Below, in pieces: positions 33,469-35,081 of a stretch of DNA of 35,081 nt. How positions within the stretch are numbered: the first letter of the stretch is position 1; each line of letters opens with the position of its first letter. The stretch comes from an uncultured cyanobacterium (GTDB taxonomy: Bacteria; Cyanobacteriota; Cyanobacteriia; Cyanobacteriales; Chroococcidiopsidaceae), in NCBI GenBank assembly GCA_946221495.1, contig CAMIFA010000034.1, forward strand, positions 1 to 35,081. The letters are read 5' to 3'. The notes under the pieces were generated by a model. The model did not search any database and had not been told where the DNA came from. It was given only the letters and a program-made list of their open reading frames with translations. Position numbers and translations under genes: made by a program.

Positions 33469-34308
33469 CTAGATAGGTAAAACATTATAGCTGCCAAATA
33501 GTTTGAGGATTTCCGTGTAGGCGGATAGTTCTGTTAAAGCTGATTGAACTAGGGAAGAACTAGCATCAGCTTCTAAATCGATGAAGAAAAGATAGTCACC
33601 AAGCGATCGCTTACTAGGGCGTGACTCGATACGGCTGAGGTTAATACCTCGTTGGGCAAACACTTGTAACGGTTTAACTAAGGCTCCTGGAATATTAGCA
33701 GCAACACTGAAAGCAAGGGTGGTGTGAGTGCCACCTTGATCAGAAGAGTTCTGAGCTATTACCCAAAACCGAGTACAGTTATCAGGATAATCATTAATAG
33801 CGCTGGCTAAGATCGGTAGATTGTAGAGTTGGGACGCACGTAGAGACGCGATCGCACCTTTCGTTGAGTCATGCTCTAACTGCTGTAGCACCTCTGTTGT
33901 TGAATTAGTTGGAATTAACTGGACATCTGGCAGAAATTGCTCTAACCACACTTGACATTGCCCTAAAGCTTGGGGATGAGAATAAATAGTTTGGATATGA
34001 TCTAAACTCTGAGCATAGGACAGTAACGTATGAGATATAGGCAAAACTAGAGCTAACTGAATTTGTAACGTATCTAGTTGCCACAATGTATCTAGAGTAA
34101 TTGCCACACTGCCTTCAATTGAGTTTTCCACTGGTACAACAGCTAAGTCAACTTTATCTTGAGCAACAGCTCGCAGAGTCTGGGCAATGCTGGAATAAGG
34201 GCATAAAATAGCTTCTTGTCCTGTTTCTTGGCGAACCCAGTTTACATAAGCCAAAGCTGCTTGTTCTGCATAAGTGCCAGGAGGTCCTAAATGGGCAATA
34301 GATATCAT
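33469..34308 (-). CDS. pheA: Prephenate dehydratase
   Basis: 279 residues, monofunctional (no chorismate mutase domain). The catalytic domain holds LGPPGTYAEQAA at the start, VPVENSIEGSVAITLD at 58-73 and the TRF triplet (Thr179, Arg180, Phe181) needed for decarboxylative dehydration. A C-terminal ACT domain with GALVKPL (208-214) and ESRP (228-231) suggests feedback control by phenylalanine. The frame is open to 34419, but those residues precede the conserved MISIAHLGPPG start, and CAGGA lies before ATG 34308. It follows the membrane gene by 64 bases. Forms phenylpyruvate for phenylalanine synthesis. Confidence 0.96.
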   Translation of the reverse strand: MISIAHLGPPGTYAEQAALAYVNWVRQETGQEAILCPYSSIAQTLRAVAQDKVDLAVVPVENSIEGSVAITLDTLWQLDTLQIQLALVLPISHTLLSYAQSLDHIQTIYSHPQALGQCQVWLEQFLPDVQLIPTNSTTEVLQQLEHDSTKGAIASLRASQLYNLPILASAINDYPDNCTRFWVIAQNSSDQGGTHTTLAFSVAANIPGALVKPLQVFAQRGINLSRIESRPSKRSLGDYLFFIDLEADASSSLVQSALTELSAYTEILKLFGSYNVLPI

Positions 34309-34372
34309 GGTGTCCTGCTGAAGTTCCCGAATTAAATTTCTACTTATATCTTCCACCTCCAGTTGCCTCTCC

Positions 34373-34996
34373 TCAAGCAGTATCTGGATCACTATCTCGC
34401 AGTAACCAAACCAGGGCAACTCCTGTAACAGCCGCTACTACAAGCCACCCCAAGGCTAAACCTACTACCTCTCCTAAGAATATACCTGTAGTCACGCGCA
34501 AAAAGGCTCCTACTGCCCAGGCTAAAGCTAGCCCTATAGCCCAGCCTATTGTACTTGCTAATATCCACCAAGAAGCTCTTAAAACTTGCTGCCTTAGAAA
34601 TAGCCACTGTGTTATCCCAAGTAAAACGCCAACTTTTGCTCCTTCAATAGCTCCATAACTGATTCTCAAAGGAATATCATACATATCTCTGGGTGCAACC
34701 CACCCTAATGCACCAAGACCATTACTACCGATGAACACCCAAGTTACAATACTTGCAACTACCCACCACCAAGCTTGGGAAAACTGCTGCCTCAGAACAA
34801 GCCATTGAGCTAATCCAATTACAGCTCCACCTATTGCTCCTTCTACAGCCAGAAGATCCGGTCTTTCACCAACTTCAATCCAGTACAAACTTACTAAAAA
34901 ACCGCTAGTAGTTACTAATACCCACTGGAGCCAATAGGCGCAGCCGATTTTGGGAAGTTTTACAAATGTCTGATCCTTCACTATTGGCAATCTCAT
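34373..34996 (-). CDS. Tryptophan-rich multi-spanning membrane protein of unknown function
   Basis: 207 residues with about five membrane helices. The element LAQWLVLRQQFSQAWWWVVAS (from about 62) is repeated as ITQWLFLRQQVLRASWWILAS (from about 129), each preceded by a Gly-rich helix. Internal QWLxLRQQ repeats of this kind are common in cyanobacterial membrane proteins without assigned function. The last helices are Gly/Ala/Val-rich and end in RDSDPDTA. It lies upstream of pheA on the same strand and may share its promoter. Start ATG at 34994-34996. Confidence 0.75.
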   Translation of the reverse strand: MRLPIVKDQTFVKLPKIGCAYWLQWVLVTTSGFLVSLYWIEVGERPDLLAVEGAIGGAVIGLAQWLVLRQQFSQAWWWVVASIVTWVFIGSNGLGALGWVAPRDMYDIPLRISYGAIEGAKVGVLLGITQWLFLRQQVLRASWWILASTIGWAIGLALAWAVGAFLRVTTGIFLGEVVGLALGWLVVAAVTGVALVWLLRDSDPDTA

Positions 34997-35081
34997 TGGC
35001 AGTATTTTTCAATTACAGCAATTGCATCCAGTTTTTGGTGCATTCCTGTGGATGAGATTGTCTACTGGAGGCGCTTAGGTT

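Noticed and set aside
34309..34419. N-terminal extension of prephenate dehydratase
   Set aside because: The conserved protein begins at MISIAHLGPPG with a ribosome-site-like CAGGA; the extension overlaps the end of the upstream membrane gene and looks non-conserved.
1..35081. HIP1 (GCGATCGC) copies or heptamers as a CRISPR array
   Set aside because: They are scattered or directly tandem, without regular spacers of 30-40 bases.

Overview
The window is cyanobacterial chromosome. Copies of the HIP1 octamer GCGATCGC occur throughout (for example at 3211-3218). Other markers are a ferredoxin-type glutamate synthase of 1600 residues, the cyanobacterial order rpsL-rpsG-fusA-tuf-rpsJ, two Uma2-family genes, a polyphosphate-glucokinase-like ROK kinase, and heptamer and palindromic intergenic repeats. 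The genus cannot be fixed from the sequence. I see no rRNA, tRNA, CRISPR array, transposase or prophage.

Layout. 1-2750 (minus): a nucleotide operon with a thymidylate synthase fused to an MtrA-like and a DUF4346 domain, a dCMP deaminase overlapping it by 4 bases, and a membrane-anchored dCTP-deaminase-like protein that runs off the window edge. 2932-3513: a thioredoxin-like protein. 3600-6500 (all minus): a cassette-like island of three toxin-antitoxin modules (PemK/MazF, BrnT/BrnA, PIN/VapB-like) and a small broken membrane gene, punctuated by three copies of a dispersed repeat. Part of that repeat looks like an integron attC site. 6883-12841: Uma2, aspS, two related membrane genes, a polyphosphate glucokinase and a 2TM protein.

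12908-15780 (minus): a probable quinone/electrophile-detoxification locus with a MarR regulator, a CDGSH iron-sulfur protein, DoxX, a VOC enzyme and a glutathionyl-hydroquinone reductase. A shared motif lies just upstream of marR, CDGSH and doxX, which suggests a small self-regulated regulon. Two of its genes carry in-frame stop codons. 15788-18662: a Slr1339-like/VWA pair, a second Uma2 gene and a frameshifted membrane gene with a 14-bp perfect hairpin at the break. 18814-23616: Fd-GOGAT, followed by a 742-bp intergenic region. 24359-27332: secreted NAGPA-type protein, cupin and A-type Fe-S carrier. 27475-32501: translation operon, with a strong terminator-like hairpin between tuf and rpsJ. 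32635-34996: LON-domain protein, prephenate dehydratase and a Trp-rich membrane protein.

Three themes stand out. (1) The unusual dTMP-synthesis operon. (2) The attC-like TA array. (3) Five accessory genes broken by nonsense or frameshift mutations while all long housekeeping genes are intact, which argues for local decay rather than poor sequence quality. Mobile palindromic repeats also appear inside coding genes (hydroquinone reductase and, probably, GOGAT).
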